From Bacilli bacterium (GTDB lineage: Bacteria > Bacillota_I > Bacilli_A > MAG-NZ), in contig JAGYLA010000001.1 in assembly GCA_018401215.1 (NCBI GenBank), positions 1 to 64,000 of the forward strand: a DNA stretch of 64,000 nucleotides, given 5' to 3'. The notes under the pieces were generated by a model. That model saw only the letters and a program-made list of their open reading frames with translations, did no database searches and was not told the DNA's origin. Shown here piece by piece: positions 31,571 through 42,256 of this stretch (the first letter of the stretch is position 1; each line of letters begins with the position of its first letter). The position numbers and the translations under genes are program-made.

Positions 31571-33005
31571 ACTTGGCTGTTCGGTACATCAAACTCATTC
31601 TTGGATTTGTCGATAATGTGTCACGATGACGATCGATAAAGGACCAATATAGTTGATGAAACGGACAAGCAGTTGGTCCTTCTTTGACCTTGGGGTCAAA
31701 GTAACAAGTTGAACAGTAATCGCTCATTTTATTGATGTAATTTCCGGTTGAGATATACGGCTTGGTTGACATCAGTCCTCCATCTGCGTATAGCCCCATT
31801 CCGTGGACGTTAGGTGTCACAACCCAATCATGGGAATCAATGTACATGCTATTGAACCAATCGGACACTTGAAGTGGTTCTACGCCAATTAAATTTGCAT
31901 AGTTTGACAGAATCATTAATCGTTGGATGTGATGATTGTAGCTATTGGCGATGGTTTCTTGAATTGTTTGATGCAAGCAATTCATTGATGTATCTGCGGT
32001 CCAGAAGAATTCCGGTAAATCTTGATGGTTGTTTAAGTGATTGATTAGTTTGTATTCGGGCATTCGCTCTTGATATACACCACGGATGTATTCTCGCCAT
32101 CCAAGGATTTGACGAATGAACCCTTCGACCGCTTCGATGGGGGCTTTGTTCGCCTCATACGCTTGTAATACCCGGTCTACGACCTCTTTGGGCGATAACA
32201 ATCCATTGTTCATATATAGTGACAACAACGCATGAGACATAAATGGATTGCCCTGGAGCATTGCATCTTGAACAACCCCAAAGGTTGCCAAATGATGGGT
32301 AATAAAGTGTTGTAACGCATCCAGTGCTTGCGCCCTTGTGACAGCGTAAAAGAACGGCGTATCACTTTTTGGATGATTTGGGTATTCTGTCGCAATGCGC
32401 TCAATCACTTCTTGCGTGATGGAATCGATGCTAACAGGAGCTGCAGGGGTATTGACGTAATCCTTGGGCGCTCGTTTTCGGTTTTCTCCATCAAACGAAT
32501 ATTTTCCTAAATGTGGTTTGTCGTTGTCCATTAAAATATTGAATCGCTTGCGCATCATGATGTAAAAGTTTGCCATTTTCCAGTGCTGTTGCTCACTAAA
32601 CCATTGATGAAGTTCGAAAGCAGTCAAATAGAAGAATTGGTCTTCAATAAACGTTGCGTTCTCAATATCCAACGTATCAAGCGCTGACTGTAATTCATTG
32701 ATGGTTGCTGTATCGATGGGTGAAACAAAGGTGACGACGTTAGATGCTGCATCGCACAATGATAAACATGCTTGAATATCCAATTCCCTTACAACAACAA
32801 CATTGTAGCCCTCTGTTTGAAGTTCTTGGGCAAAGTGTTCAACAATACTATGATGAAACACCAGACGAAATTGATGATACGGATACCTAGTATCCATCGA
32901 CGTTGGTAACATCAAAATGATTTGGTCGTCAAAGGTGATGGACGATAGGTCCAAATAGAGTCTTGATGCTTGATGTGAAAACAAATATAGTTGTTTTATT
33001 GCCAT
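31569..33005 (-). CDS. FeS-BCP-type (prokaryotic 6-4 photolyase-like) cryptochrome/photolyase
   Basis: 478 aa; YCSTCYFDPKVKEGPTACPFHQLYWSFIDRH...NPRMSLMYR plus upstream Cys in MNCLHQ, matching four-Cys FeS class. Confidence 0.88.
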   Translation of the reverse strand: MAIKQLYLFSHQASRLYLDLSSITFDDQIILMLPTSMDTRYPYHQFRLVFHHSIVEHFAQELQTEGYNVVVVRELDIQACLSLCDAASNVVTFVSPIDTATINELQSALDTLDIENATFIEDQFFYLTAFELHQWFSEQQHWKMANFYIMMRKRFNILMDNDKPHLGKYSFDGENRKRAPKDYVNTPAAPVSIDSITQEVIERIATEYPNHPKSDTPFFYAVTRAQALDALQHFITHHLATFGVVQDAMLQGNPFMSHALLSLYMNNGLLSPKEVVDRVLQAYEANKAPIEAVEGFIRQILGWREYIRGVYQERMPEYKLINHLNNHQDLPEFFWTADTSMNCLHQTIQETIANSYNHHIQRLMILSNYANLIGVEPLQVSDWFNSMYIDSHDWVVTPNVHGMGLYADGGLMSTKPYISTGNYINKMSDYCSTCYFDPKVKEGPTACPFHQLYWSFIDRHRDTLSTNPRMSLMYRTAK

Positions 33006-34357
33006 GGTAGACCTACAATCGGATCAGGATAACCAATGGTTGAACGTTGGCTACTAGACAGTTTGTTTACGAGGTAACGTTGATGGATTGGTAGCGCACT
33101 TAACTGAGGTAACCAACGAACAATGTACTCGGTTGATGCATCATATTGCGTTCCTTGTTTCATCACATTAAAGATACGGTGATCTCTTGGATCATTCCCA
33201 ACACCCGCAACATATCGCCAGTTACCAACATTACTTGACACATTATAATCAAGCAAATACGTCTCAAACATGGTTGCTCCAAGCGACCAAGGAAGCTTGC
33301 AGTAATGAACAAAGAAGCTTGCGACATTTTGTCGTCCTCGATTGCTCATCCAACCTGTTTTCACCAATTCCTTCATGTTTGCGTCAACAAGGGGGTATCC
33401 TGTTTGTCCTTGTAGTATTGCCAAAAAGAGAACTTGCTGCTTGGATGTCAGTTGAACAGGAAAATCCCATGGTTGAAAGAAGAATTGTTGTTCTTTAAGG
33501 TGTGTAAAGTAGAAGAAGTCTCGCCATAATAATTCAAACCATAACCAATAGGTAGATTCATTTGCTCCATGAATTGCTTCCGCTTCTTTGAGTGTTGCGT
33601 AAACTCTTCTTGGCGACAATGTTCCTAACGATAAATGCATCGATAGTTTGGAAGAATCATCCCAATCAAACATGCCGTTTCGTGTTTCTTTGTAAGTGCG
33701 TACTTTTGCACTTTCTATGCAGTAGTATTGGAGTCGATCAATCGCGTGCTCTTCTCCGGAAGGTATCAGCACTAACACTTCTTCAAAACCAAGAGATTTG
33801 ATTGAGGGTAACGAATATCGCACTCCATCCTGAAGAACATTTGGGCATTCTTGAGGCGCAGAAACCACAACAGTTTTTTCTACTTGTTTACGAAATGAAG
33901 TAAAAACGTCAGGGGTTTCTTCAATCGAAAAACCAAGCTGATCAGGATGAATCAACGAATAGCTTAAGCTTTCTTGAAATGTTGATTGATCGAATACTGC
34001 TTTCATCGCAAGGAACTGTTTGTGTTCTTCGGTTCCGGGATAGTCATTGTAAAAGACGGTTTCAATACTACTGGGGTTGACCTTAGCTTCTATATCAGCA
34101 ATATTTTGTATCACAAGTAATCCAATCCCTAGCGTCGTTAGTCGTTGGTGTAAGGATTCGATTGCTTGGTATATCGCGTTGGCCCTAGCATCTGAGATTG
34201 AGGGCAGCCCCTGTATTATTGTTGTTTTTTTGGGAAATAGTGTTACTGCAATAAGGGGGTTGCTACTTTTTGTTGCTGCAATAAATGCTGGATTGTCATC
34301 TAGACGTAAGTCATAGCGAAACCAAATAATATTGTGTTGTTCCATAATTGCCCCCAT
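32996..34357 (-). CDS. Cry-DASH-like deoxyribodipyrimidine photolyase
   Basis: IIWFRYDLRLDDNPAF; GQTGYPLVDANMKELVKTGWMSNRGRQNVASFFVHY; overlaps downstream photolyase by 10 nt. Confidence 0.87.
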   Translation of the reverse strand: MGAIMEQHNIIWFRYDLRLDDNPAFIAATKSSNPLIAVTLFPKKTTIIQGLPSISDARANAIYQAIESLHQRLTTLGIGLLVIQNIADIEAKVNPSSIETVFYNDYPGTEEHKQFLAMKAVFDQSTFQESLSYSLIHPDQLGFSIEETPDVFTSFRKQVEKTVVVSAPQECPNVLQDGVRYSLPSIKSLGFEEVLVLIPSGEEHAIDRLQYYCIESAKVRTYKETRNGMFDWDDSSKLSMHLSLGTLSPRRVYATLKEAEAIHGANESTYWLWFELLWRDFFYFTHLKEQQFFFQPWDFPVQLTSKQQVLFLAILQGQTGYPLVDANMKELVKTGWMSNRGRQNVASFFVHYCKLPWSLGATMFETYLLDYNVSSNVGNWRYVAGVGNDPRDHRIFNVMKQGTQYDASTEYIVRWLPQLSALPIHQRYLVNKLSSSQRSTIGYPDPIVGLPWQ

Positions 34358-34416
34358 TGAAATTATAGTACCATGACATAACTTGTTATTCTTTTACGGA
34401 CGCTATATGAGACGAA

Positions 34417-34442
34417 AAAAAAGGACTATTGTCCTTTTTCAT
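34417..34442. terminator. Terminator of the leucyl aminopeptidase gene (minus strand), possibly bidirectional
   Basis: gaaaaaaaaggactattgtcctttttc. Confidence 0.7.
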
Positions 34443-35850
34443 TGCTACGAAGAAATTGTATCGTAGTTCGCACCATGGCTCCGGTACCAAAGTTATCACT
34501 ATCGGTTGCGCTACCTGCTATATCGCAGTGAACCCATTTCGTTTTCGGTTCAATGAATTCCTCTAAGAATGCGGCAGCCGCGGAAGCACCACCACTTCTT
34601 GTACCTGCATTATCGATGTCTGCCACTTTACCTTGGATTGCTTTTTTAAAGAATGGACCAATGGGTAGTTCCCATGCAAGTTCATTTGTTTGCTCTGCTG
34701 CTTGCAAGAATTGATTGACCATGCTTTTTGAATTACTAAATACGCCAGTATATTTTCCTATGGCAACGATAACAGCACCAGTCAACGTTGCAAAGTCAAT
34801 GATTCGTGAGGCACCTTCTTTGGTTTGAGCAAACCATAAGCATCTGCAAGTGTCAATCGACCTTCTGTGCGGTAGAGAGAAGATTTCCAATCGTTTGCCG
34901 TTTTGCACAGTAACAAGCATCATCAGGAACAAGGGCTTCCACTCACCATATTGTCGGTTGGAAACAATAATCAATACAATCATTCTCTTTGAGTTTTAAT
35001 GTCGCAGCTGCTTCAAGGGTTCCTAGTACTGTTGCTGCTCCACCCATATCCAGATTTCATATTCTTTGAGTTTGTTTGATGTTGTATCCACCCTGTACAT
35101 CAAAAGATTAGTCTCTTTGCAACAAGAGCAATCAGGTCCTCATTTCTTTTACCTTAGTATTTTAATAACAATAAGTTTTGGTGGAACCGAAGACCATGGT
35201 TGACTGTAAAAAGGCAGTCATTCCTAAGGCTTCGATTTCTGGTTGTCATATCTTATATTCCAGTTTCAATCGTTTGGCCAACTACCCATAGTCAGCTGGT
35301 GAACTGTTAAATAGTTATATGAGGTAAATTCACTAGTGTTTTTGCACTGTTTGCCCCCGTACTAATAATTACCGCATCCACCAATTTCAGATGTTAAGAT
35401 CGGTTTGGCTATAGTAATATACATTGATTGCAACCGCAGGTTCGCAGTGCTTTTTAATTGATCAGACATGGCTTGTCTAGCACAACTCTTCAGCAGAAGC
35501 GTGCCTTCTGTCACTTTGGTGACTTTGAGACAAACGAATCAACAAACAAGCCCACATCACGTTTGAGTGCCTTGGTGACTTTTGAAAGGGGAGTTCTGAT
35601 ATTCACTTTCTGTTTTTTTCTTATCTCCCTAAACCCACTACTACTTGCTTCCTGGAGCAGCTAGTCCTGAGGTTGGTTGAAATCAGATTAATTTCACCGT
35701 GAGGTTGATAGAATTCCTCTTTTTAATGATTTCTTTAAGTATCACCAGGTATATCAAATTGAGGAAAGGCTGTAAACCTTTATCAAAGCATCAGAACGAC
35801 TATGGTTTCTTTGATAAGACTGTATGGGTGTTTTTTGCTTGGATAAACAT
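34426..35850 (-). CDS. pepA: Leucyl aminopeptidase (M17), N-terminal two-thirds frameshifted
   Basis: KEGASRIIDFATLTGAVIVAIGKYTGVFSN...IDNAGTRSGGASAAAAFLEEF; TAEGRLTLADAYGLLKPK recovered in another frame; RBS aggagaatcctATG on minus strand. Confidence 0.75.
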
Positions 35851-35989
35851 AGGATTCTCCTTTATATAAAGTTTAGTAATCATACCTCACAGGCTCATTA
35901 GCGGAAAGGGTGAATATATGCCAGCGTTTGTGTATAAAGGTCTATAATGAGTTTGGATTAGAAGGATTTCTATAGTATACTGATTTAAC

Positions 35990-37290
35990 TAGCGAGTGAT
36001 TTATCGACTCTGTTCCTTATGTTACGATTTGCATCTGGATTTTTCTTCAATACATGTTTAATGTTGTTGATAGTATTTATGCGGGTCAATTTGGGTACGG
36101 ATGCATTAGCGGGTCTTGCGTTGTCATTTCCAATTTTCTTTTGATTATTGCATTAAGTGGAGGTGTAGGAAACGGGACTTCTGCACTCACTGCGATTGCC
36201 CATGGCAAGCTTACGCTTGAAGGAATTTCATCCAACTCGTATTGAATGCAACTGCCTTATCTATAGTATTGGTGTCGTGTTTGGTTTGCTGCTCCATTTG
36301 CGGTAAGTCGTTGTTTCAGTTGATAGGTCTTCCAGTGAATGCCGCTTGGGAGTAGAGTATGCAGACCATTTTCTTTGGTGTTATTTTTACCTTAACTTCG
36401 CGTTCAATGGAATGTTGAGTTCGCAAGGGAGATACCAAAACCATTTCGTAATTACTTGATCTAAGTTCTTCTTAAATTTAATCTTAGACCCATTATTTAT
36501 TTTTAGTTTGGTTTGGTCTTCCAGCCCTTAGTGTTGCTGGGGTTACTCTTAACGATTGTTGTTCAAGCAATCGGTACCTGATATTGCTGGCATATAAAGT
36601 GACTACCTCGGATGCATTTGATTGAGTTGTTAAGAGCAATCTACGGTGTGTAGGTCACAACAAAGATCTCCTTCGACAAGAATTCCAGCCTCATTGAATT
36701 CAATAACGATTGCGCTTAGTTAATTTGTGATCAATTACTTTGTCTTATTATATGGGGGCGATACAACGATTGCCGCTTATGGAGTAAGTTGCGCATTGAA
36801 CAATTGATCTTGTTACCAACTATTGGCTTGACGTTGCTGTATTAGCATTGTTGGACAAAGCTTTGGCGCTGGGACACAACCCAAGTTCATGAGTACGAGC
36901 GTTAACTACCAAATATGGTGTGATAATCATGGGTGCTGGAATGGCGTTGTATTCTGTTTGCTCCATACTTGATACAGATATTTGATCGAACCCCAGCCAT
37001 GGTGGATGCTGGTGTGACATTACTTGCATTGCTACACTAGTCTTCATAGCTTACATTCATTTAAGACATTGATGCCACTCAGTTACTTTGCAAGGAAATT
37101 AAACAGCCTAATTTTGCAATTTACATCGATTTTCAATGATTATTACCATTTGCTGTGTTCTACTTTTGGGTACAACACTTGGTCTTGGATTTTTAGTGTG
37201 GTAGGAACATTGTCTTTGTGAACTGGGTTGCAGTTGCTATATCGCTTTAACATACCAACCGTGGTTGGAAGCGTCTCACGCCTCACAATG
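35990..37290 (+). CDS. MATE-family efflux transporter, heavily frameshifted; boundaries approximate
   Basis: NVVDSIYAGQFG and LAGLALSFPIFFLIIALSGGVGNGTSALTAIAHGK recovered from adjacent frames. Confidence 0.6.
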
Positions 37291-37466
37291 TAAAATTTTC
37301 ACAGTATGCATGAATATTATAAATCAAAAATTATGTTTCATAGAACTTGTTTTGATTTTCATTCAAATATTATTTATGGTAGATAAAAGGAATGTAAATC
37401 TTCTTTATTTTGATTATAAAACTAAAAATTATCCAGTGGCAGGCACCAGGCCTGAAGGAGAATAAA

Positions 37467-38300
37467 ATGGGTAAATAAAATTAGTTGTTGATAGTATGTC
37501 CTTAGTTGACTTAATGAAGGATAAATTAGATGCTGATGTTCTTCGTGCACTCGTAAATTTTGATGAAGAATACGTTGATGGAACAGATTTGTCCCAGAAC
37601 AGTTGGCCATAATGTTGACTGCTAAACCTGGTGTCCCTACAAACATCCCAGCTACGATTGGTAACCGTTGAAACGTATGAAGAAGCGAAAAGAGGCGGTT
37701 ATACCGATGTGATTGTTATTACAATGTCGGATGAATTAAGCCCAGTGGAACGTATGCAAATACTATTGCTACCAAAGACATGGTAGAAAGGAATTAATAT
37801 TCACATTGTGAATTCAGTGATGGTTGGATTGAATATCAACTAATGACAAAGCAAAAATGATTGATCAGGAAGAGAGTCTCCCAGAAGAGATTGTCGCCCA
37901 GTTAGAAAGCGTGAAAAGCAGCTACAAAATCTATATGGTCGTTGGCGACTTGAATCTATTACACAAAGGTGGACGCCTTAGTACGGTGAAATATACGATG
38001 GGTCAACTGGCTGAAAGTCAAACCAATCTTAACGGTAAAGGTGACTGGTTCAATTGAAGCAGCAGGTAGTACTCGTACAATGAAAAAGTCAGTTGATTTG
38101 TTATTAAAAACCATTGCGACAAAATATCCGAAAATTTCCGAACTCGCCATCTTGCATTCGGATGCGCCTGGTCGCTGGAAAGCGTTGTGAGAACTTATTG
38201 AAAACAAGAACACCATCGATTGAAATTATATAGTTGGTTTCAACCATTGGTGCTCACGTAGGGCTAGGTACTGTTGCCGTTACGTTTGACCGCTTGATTT
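37467..38300 (+). CDS. DegV family fatty-acid binding protein, heavily frameshifted
   Basis: Fragments LVVDSMS, KTPGVPT, TVETYEEAKR(E)GYTDVIVITMSDEL, YMVVGDLNLLHKGGRL, IGAHVG.GTVAVTF. Confidence 0.65.
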
Positions 38301-38311
38301 GTGTGCTCTCT

Positions 38312-38342
38312 AGAAAAAGACACTTTAAAGGTGTTCTTTTTC
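38312..38342. terminator. Terminator between degV-like and chr-like genes
   Basis: agaaaaagacactttaaaggtgttctttttca. Confidence 0.65.
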
Positions 38343-39450
38343 ATTGATAAGTTATAAGAAGAATGCACCCGACAACGGCACCAATCATCGTGAAACAGGA
38401 TTGGTCTTTGTCTTGGTAGAACGACAAAGGAGACGATGACAAGCAACAATGGAAGTAGACTATTCGGTATTGATTCCAATACAGCTTGATCGAACAATAC
38501 CCAAGTGACTTATTGCCATCAAGGCGATGCTTGCAATACTAACACCTTGCAGTACAGGTTTTTTAATAAAGGATGGTCTTTGAATTTGTCTACCTGCGGA
38601 TATAACAGCATTGAAGAAATGATGAATGATGGCGCAGATATAGCAATTGTTGCAAGGAGTTGCTCCTGGAAGATCCCCCAAAATAAACCCCACAAGGTTG
38701 CGGTTGTGAAGATGGGTCCTGGGTTAGTGCCTATTGCGACAGCGTCAATCAATTGATTCGATGTAATCCAGCCGAGTCGTTCCACAAAATCAGCATTGAA
38801 ATAAGCTAACAGAACGTAGCCGCCACCATAAGATGGAGTCAATCTTTAACATCGTCATAAACAATAAAATATCGTTGAGAAGGGTTCGACGACTCGAAAT
38901 TGAATTGAGGACGCTGAATCGCACCATCGTAACGGCATAAATGCAAGTAACCATAGCTCTCAGCGAATCAGTTATAAATAATGCCACAACAATAATCAAA
39001 ACGAACAAGCTTCTTGCGACCCATGTTGTTGAGATTTTTTGTGAGCCGAATCAGAATGCGATTGCGATTACTGCAATAATCACCGGAGTGATTCCTGCAA
39101 GCAACCGATTGAAAACTTCAAGTGACTCAAAACGGGTATATACAAGACTTAAGAGTAAGACTAAGACAAACGCAGGAAGATGAAACTGATTCCTGCAGTA
39201 GCAATCAATTGATTTTTGCGCGGTGATAACCAATCAAACTCGCCATTTCTGTCGAGTTTGGTCGGGGATGATTGATGACAATCATTTGAAGAAAGGTTTC
39301 CTGCGTTAACCATTGTCGCCGTTGCACAAACTCTCGTTCCATCAATCAATGTGTGTGCAGGACCTCAAATGCGTAGAGACCAATGTGAAAAACGCAGTAA
39401 TAATTTCAATATTTATTTTTCATAGTCCGATAATATCATGATAGTAAGCC
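38342..39450 (-). CDS. CHR-family (chromate transporter-like) permease, heavily frameshifted; 5' boundary approximate
   Basis: Fragments RRWLTQETFLQMIVINH, PNSTEMASLIGYHRAK, FNRLLAGITPVIIAVIAIAF, GGGYVLLAYFNADFVERLGWITSNQLIDAVAIG, LLATIAISAPSFI. Confidence 0.65.
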
Positions 39451-39563
39451 TTATTTTGCCTTGTAAAATAGAATTTACAGATTACTATTGCACATTACGA
39501 AGTAGTGGGTTATAGTAGAGATACATTACTTCATGTAATAAGTAATAAATGAAGAAGGTGCTA

Positions 39564-39877
39564 ATGGATACTCAATTTAAAAAGGCATTATCCCGAAGTG
39601 TGTGTGTTATCAGAACTCGATAAAACAGACAACTATGGATATTTGCTTGTGAAAACATTATCAACATTTAGGGTGGTGAGAGCACCATTTACGATGCTTC
39701 GCAAACTAACGCTAGAAGGCATTTTGGATCAATATGAAATGGAGAGTGCTGATGGTCCTACCGTAAGTATTATCGGCTTACTGGCAAAGGCAAAGAACGG
39801 GCTCATCAATTAAAAACAGGTCAACACATTCCATCAAAAGTAAATAAAGTCTTAGGAGGATCAAACGATGAATAAAC
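39564..39877 (+). CDS. PadR-family transcriptional regulator, frameshifted
   Basis: CVLSELDKTDNYGYLLVKTLSTF, MLRKLTLEGILDQYEMESADGPT, LTGKGKERAHQLK across frames. Confidence 0.7.
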
Positions 39878-41056
39878 ATGAATTTATTGCTGAATTATCT
39901 GTGTTACTGAAAGTCAAACAAGAAGACAAACATCATTGAAGAATACGAAAGCTATATTACAGAAGCTCTAGCTGACGGAGAACGAAGAAGATATCATAAG
40001 TAGTTTGGAGACGCCTGCGCAAATTGCTGAGCATGCAAACCTGGAGCTGGGCATCGATGCCAGAGCAGTCTCGATACATCTGATAAGTCGACCCAGTTCC
40101 CAAAGAATTCAAAGAAGTTCAGATTTCTTTAATGAATTAGACGACGAGTTGGAAAAAGCGTTCAAGGCAGTGAGAAAGCGATCAAACGAGGCAGGAGAAT
40201 CGATCAACAAGTCCATCAAAGGCATCTTTGGAGCACTGTTAGGCAAAGTCATGGATGGTGTGGATAAGTCGATCGATGAATTATTTATGGTTCTTGACAT
40301 CAGACGGCCTCGGTTGTAGCAGTACGTTTGATAATTCCAAGTGGAGTCGTATCTGTCACTGCAAACAAGTGACGATTCAAATTGATGATGAAAACTCTGA
40401 ATCACTATTTGTAGAACTTGTTCAAGGTCAATCCCAGTGGATAGTCAAGTATTTGCCGAGCTTCATTAAAACTAGACATTGCGTTTCCAGAGACGAGTCA
40501 ACTAGTGATTCGTGTGCCGCTGACTAGCATTAAGTTTGCTGAGAAAAAACGCTTGCGATTATATATTCCAGAACAGATGGAGCATATAAGCATCCGTTCC
40601 AATTGCCCGGTTAGCTTAAAGGACGTATCGACAAACATAGATTTGAAGGGTAGCCATGTGTGTACCATCAAAAGTGTCACCATGGAACAATTAACTGTGA
40701 GTGTCGAAGATGCGGCTTGCACGATCAAAGGAGCAAGTGTTAAAGCATTGGTTCTCCATGCTAATGATGCGCCAGTATCGATCAAAGATGTCGATGCAAC
40801 AAGCGTTCAATTACACGTTATGGATGGACCTGTGTCGATGAGTGGATTGCATGTTGATTCTTTGTGGATGGAGACAGGGGATGGACCAAAGACGGTTCGC
40901 CACTCCACCATCAAGGAAATGATCGTTCAAAGCACGGGCGGACCATTTAGTATGAAAGAACTTCACGTTGATGTGTTAAAAGGCCAAGTAGAAGGACATG
41001 CAGTCCATATGAAAGATTGTGTGGTCAAAGACAATCAACTGGGGGAAATCCGATGA
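39868..41056 (+). CDS. HAAS (DUF1700-like) plus DUF4097-like region, frameshifted before about 40505
   Basis: MNKHEFIAELSVLLK, IIEEYESYITEALADGE, SLETPAQIAEHANLELG; intact beta-helix-like 183-aa DUF4097-type ORF 40505-41056. One or two genes unclear. Confidence 0.6.
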
Positions 41057-41202
41057 ATAAAGAAGTGGTACGTTGGATTGTGTATGGGTTTTTAGGATTG
41101 GTAGCACTGACCATTGCGCTTGAATTGTTACCGTTTGTTTTGATTGGTGGATTGGTTTATTATGGCTATTTACGTTATGGAAAACGAGGAGGTCTTCGAT
41201 GA
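41053..41202 (+). CDS. Small membrane protein (49 aa)
   Basis: MNKEVVRWIVYGFLGLVALTIALELLPFVLIGGLVYYGYLRYGKRGGLR; ATGA overlap upstream. Confidence 0.6.
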   Translation: MNKEVVRWIVYGFLGLVALTIALELLPFVLIGGLVYYGYLRYGKRGGLR

Positions 41203-41348
41203 TTTCATTACTGCTACGATTGTTCTTGGTTGGGTTTATTTTGAGTGTTGTCGTCCAAGCGACGGCGTGGATGGTTCCTTACATCGTTGTTGGTTACATT
41301 GCGATGTACGTATACCAGCGTTATCAAAAGCGTGAAACGAGTCTATAA
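41199..41348 (+). CDS. Small membrane protein (49 aa)
   Basis: Read from sequence: MISLLLRLFLVGFILSVVVQATAWMVPYIVVGYIAMYVYQRYQKRETSL; ATGA overlap with upstream ORF. Confidence 0.55.
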   Translation: MISLLLRLFLVGFILSVVVQATAWMVPYIVVGYIAMYVYQRYQKRETSL

Positions 41349-41362
41349 TGACTCGTTTTTTG
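41334..41362 (+). terminator. Terminator overlapping stop codon of the small membrane ORF
   Basis: aacgagtctataatgactcgtttttt. Confidence 0.65.
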
Positions 41363-41386
41363 TACAATAGAGACAGAGGAACGCAA

Positions 41387-41776
41387 ATGTTAAAATTCAA
41401 AGCAGATAATATTGGTTGTGGTGATTGCCGGATGAAGGCGGTTGGAAACTTGGTGTCTAGTGGTGCAAAGAAAGTGTCATTTGACATGGCCAAATCACAA
41501 ATCGTTGTTGACCAAGGCCCACTTTCAACCGAACAGGTCATTGAGCTGATTGAAAAAGCATCCATCTTTGTGGAAGGGCTTGTCACAGACATTATCAAAT
41601 TCAAAGTCGAGTTTCAGCCAAATGACGAAGAAGAATTGTCCAAACTACTACAAGCACATCAACCAGAATTCAATGAACCAGGTACGATTACGTTTGATTC
41701 AAGTGTCGATGTGTACGACATCGAAGACTTACTGAGTGTTTATGGGTACAAGGTCCAACAAGTCATCAAAACATAA
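41387..41776 (+). CDS. HMA-fold-like protein with CGDC motif
   Basis: MLKFKADNIGCGDCRMKAVGNLVSSGAKKVSFDMAKSQIVVD; second degenerate domain without Cys. Confidence 0.55.
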   Translation: MLKFKADNIGCGDCRMKAVGNLVSSGAKKVSFDMAKSQIVVDQGPLSTEQVIELIEKASIFVEGLVTDIIKFKVEFQPNDEEELSKLLQAHQPEFNEPGTITFDSSVDVYDIEDLLSVYGYKVQQVIKT

Positions 41777-41803
41777 GCGGGGAATCCCCGCTTTTTTTTC
41801 GCT
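41777..41803 (+). terminator. Rho-independent terminator
   Basis: gcggggaatccccgcttttttttc. Confidence 0.8.
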
Positions 41804-41880
41804 CTCATAGCGGATATGATGTTGAATTTGATACAATAAGAAACGTTAAGAATCCACAAAATCACGGTTTTGGAGGCTGG

Positions 41881-42246
41881 ATGAAACGAGCTGACATTGT
41901 CTTAATTGTAGTGATTTTAGCCGCCTCAATTTTGGGATTTTTTGGATTGCGCCAAGTGTCTGATACGTACTTTTTAGAAATCATTTTTGATGGTGAACGA
42001 ATTCATTACGAGCAATTGAATGAGTCCTCCACTTCAAATTTGGTGATTGAACGGATTGGACGTGTTGAAATTGAGATTGTCAATGGAGTGGTTGATGTTG
42101 TTTCAGCATCGTCAAACCCCAATCAGATTTGTGTGTATGCTGCTCCTATTTCGCAAGACTCGTGGAATCCTAATATTATTTGTGCACCCAACCGTTTAAC
42201 AATACGAATCATCGGTGGTGCACCTGTTGTTGACGTCATAATTTAA
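41881..42246 (+). CDS. NusG domain II-like membrane-anchored protein
   Basis: N-terminal TM; VEIVNGVVDVVSAS..QICVYAAPI...NIICAPNRLTIRIIGG pattern. Confidence 0.7.
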   Translation: MKRADIVLIVVILAASILGFFGLRQVSDTYFLEIIFDGERIHYEQLNESSTSNLVIERIGRVEIEIVNGVVDVVSASSNPNQICVYAAPISQDSWNPNIICAPNRLTIRIIGGAPVVDVII

Positions 42247-42256
42247 AGGCAAATGA

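Noticed and set aside
35458-37465. ORFs 35458-35664, 37024-37221 and 37265-37465 as novel small proteins
   Set aside because: They lie in the error-rich patch and overlap frame fragments of MATE/PepA homologues or low-complexity AT-rich sequence
34426-40500. Interpreting the frameshifted genes as a degraded mobile island
   Set aside because: No transposase, integrase, direct repeats or tRNA target found, and the same error signature affects essential genes elsewhere in the window
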